Below are positions 63,917 through 64,000 of a DNA stretch of 64,000 nucleotides, piece by piece. Position 1 is the stretch's first letter; each line of letters begins with the position of its first letter. The DNA comes from Microbispora sp. NBC_01189. GTDB taxonomy: Bacteria > Actinomycetota > Actinomycetes > Streptosporangiales > Streptosporangiaceae. Location: the NCBI RefSeq assembly GCF_036010665.1, contig NZ_CP108581.1, forward strand, positions 1,863,501 to 1,927,500, in the 5' to 3' direction. The notes below the pieces were generated by a model, which did not search any database, was not told where the DNA came from, and worked only from the letters and a program-made list of their open reading frames with translations. A program made the position numbers and the translations under genes.

Positions 63917-64000
63917 ATGTTCGCAGCGGTCGGACTCGTCGTCCTCATGATCCTCACCGGAGTCCTCTACGAGATGTCGGTCCACAACCGCCCGCGCCGC
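63917..64000 (+). CDS. Small membrane protein, partial at window end
   Basis: ATG 63917 has an AAGGAG site 8 bases upstream and opens a frame that runs to the edge (28 codons). MFAAVGLVVLMILTGVLYEM is one hydrophobic segment, then a basic VHNRPRR stretch. The length beyond the window is unknown and no family can be assigned. Confidence 0.6.
   Translation, partial: MFAAVGLVVLMILTGVLYEMSVHNRPRR

Overview
The window is very GC-rich chromosomal DNA from an actinomycete, most likely of the Streptosporangiales (Microbispora/Nonomuraea-like). The signs are mycothiol conjugate amidase (mca) in the greA–DUF4307–mca order known from actinobacteria, GTP-dependent PEP carboxykinase, many GTG starts, several starts placed just downstream of TANNNT hexamers (leaderless pattern), two Ser/Thr kinases and several large secreted proteins. 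No tRNA, rRNA, CRISPR, insertion sequence, prophage or antibiotic cluster was seen. It reads as chromosomal core with metabolic and cell-surface modules.

Layout. 1-4.2 kb: partial DUF1707 protein, MFS transporter, and a MocR regulator divergent from an EamA exporter over a direct-repeat operator; the exporter tail overlaps an antisense small membrane protein. 4.3-9.3 kb: class I (Fe-S) fumarase and two tandem Ser/Thr kinases, closed by a strong hairpin. 9.3-17.3 kb: a minus-strand sugar operon (ATPase, permease, TAT-type binding lipoprotein, sugar isomerase), then two paralogous ROK repressors facing away from each other. 17.4-25.3 kb: a 1770-residue secreted ThuA + PQQ-type sugar dehydrogenase + PKD/CBM protein, followed by a WxL-like protein, a DUF916 protein and a small membrane-anchored secreted protein. 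25.4-30.8 kb: class II fumarase, 3-hydroxybutyrate dehydrogenase, GAF/PucR regulator, alpha/beta hydrolase.

30.9-43.6 kb: family 2 glycosyltransferase, transglycosylase, a CseBC-like two-component system with a lipoprotein, PIN-PhoH ATPase, isoprenyl transferase, PEP carboxykinase with three DasR-like palindromes upstream, an orphan protein, a TetR remnant and an NlpC/P60 hydrolase with a MacB-like extracellular domain. 43.6-46.1 kb: greA, DUF4307, mca, a 55-residue membrane protein and a GNAT protein. 46.1-54.8 kb: orphan acidic protein, a possible DUF1800 remnant, YyaL/DUF255 protein, class A PBP, Lrp regulator divergent from hpd, RDD protein. 54.8-64 kb: secreted M1 peptidase, threonine ammonia-lyase, ROK sugar kinase coupled to a FIST sensor, AAA+ ATPase coupled to a VWA protein, and a partial small membrane protein at the edge.

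The strongest candidate for an undescribed system is about 9.3-25.3 kb: sugar uptake operon, paired ROK regulators, giant secreted sugar-oxidising protein and a WxL/DUF916 surface module. That they act together is inferred from adjacency, shared secretion signals and domain content. A second theme is in-frame 12-18 bp tandem repeats that have expanded low-complexity segments in many unrelated proteins.
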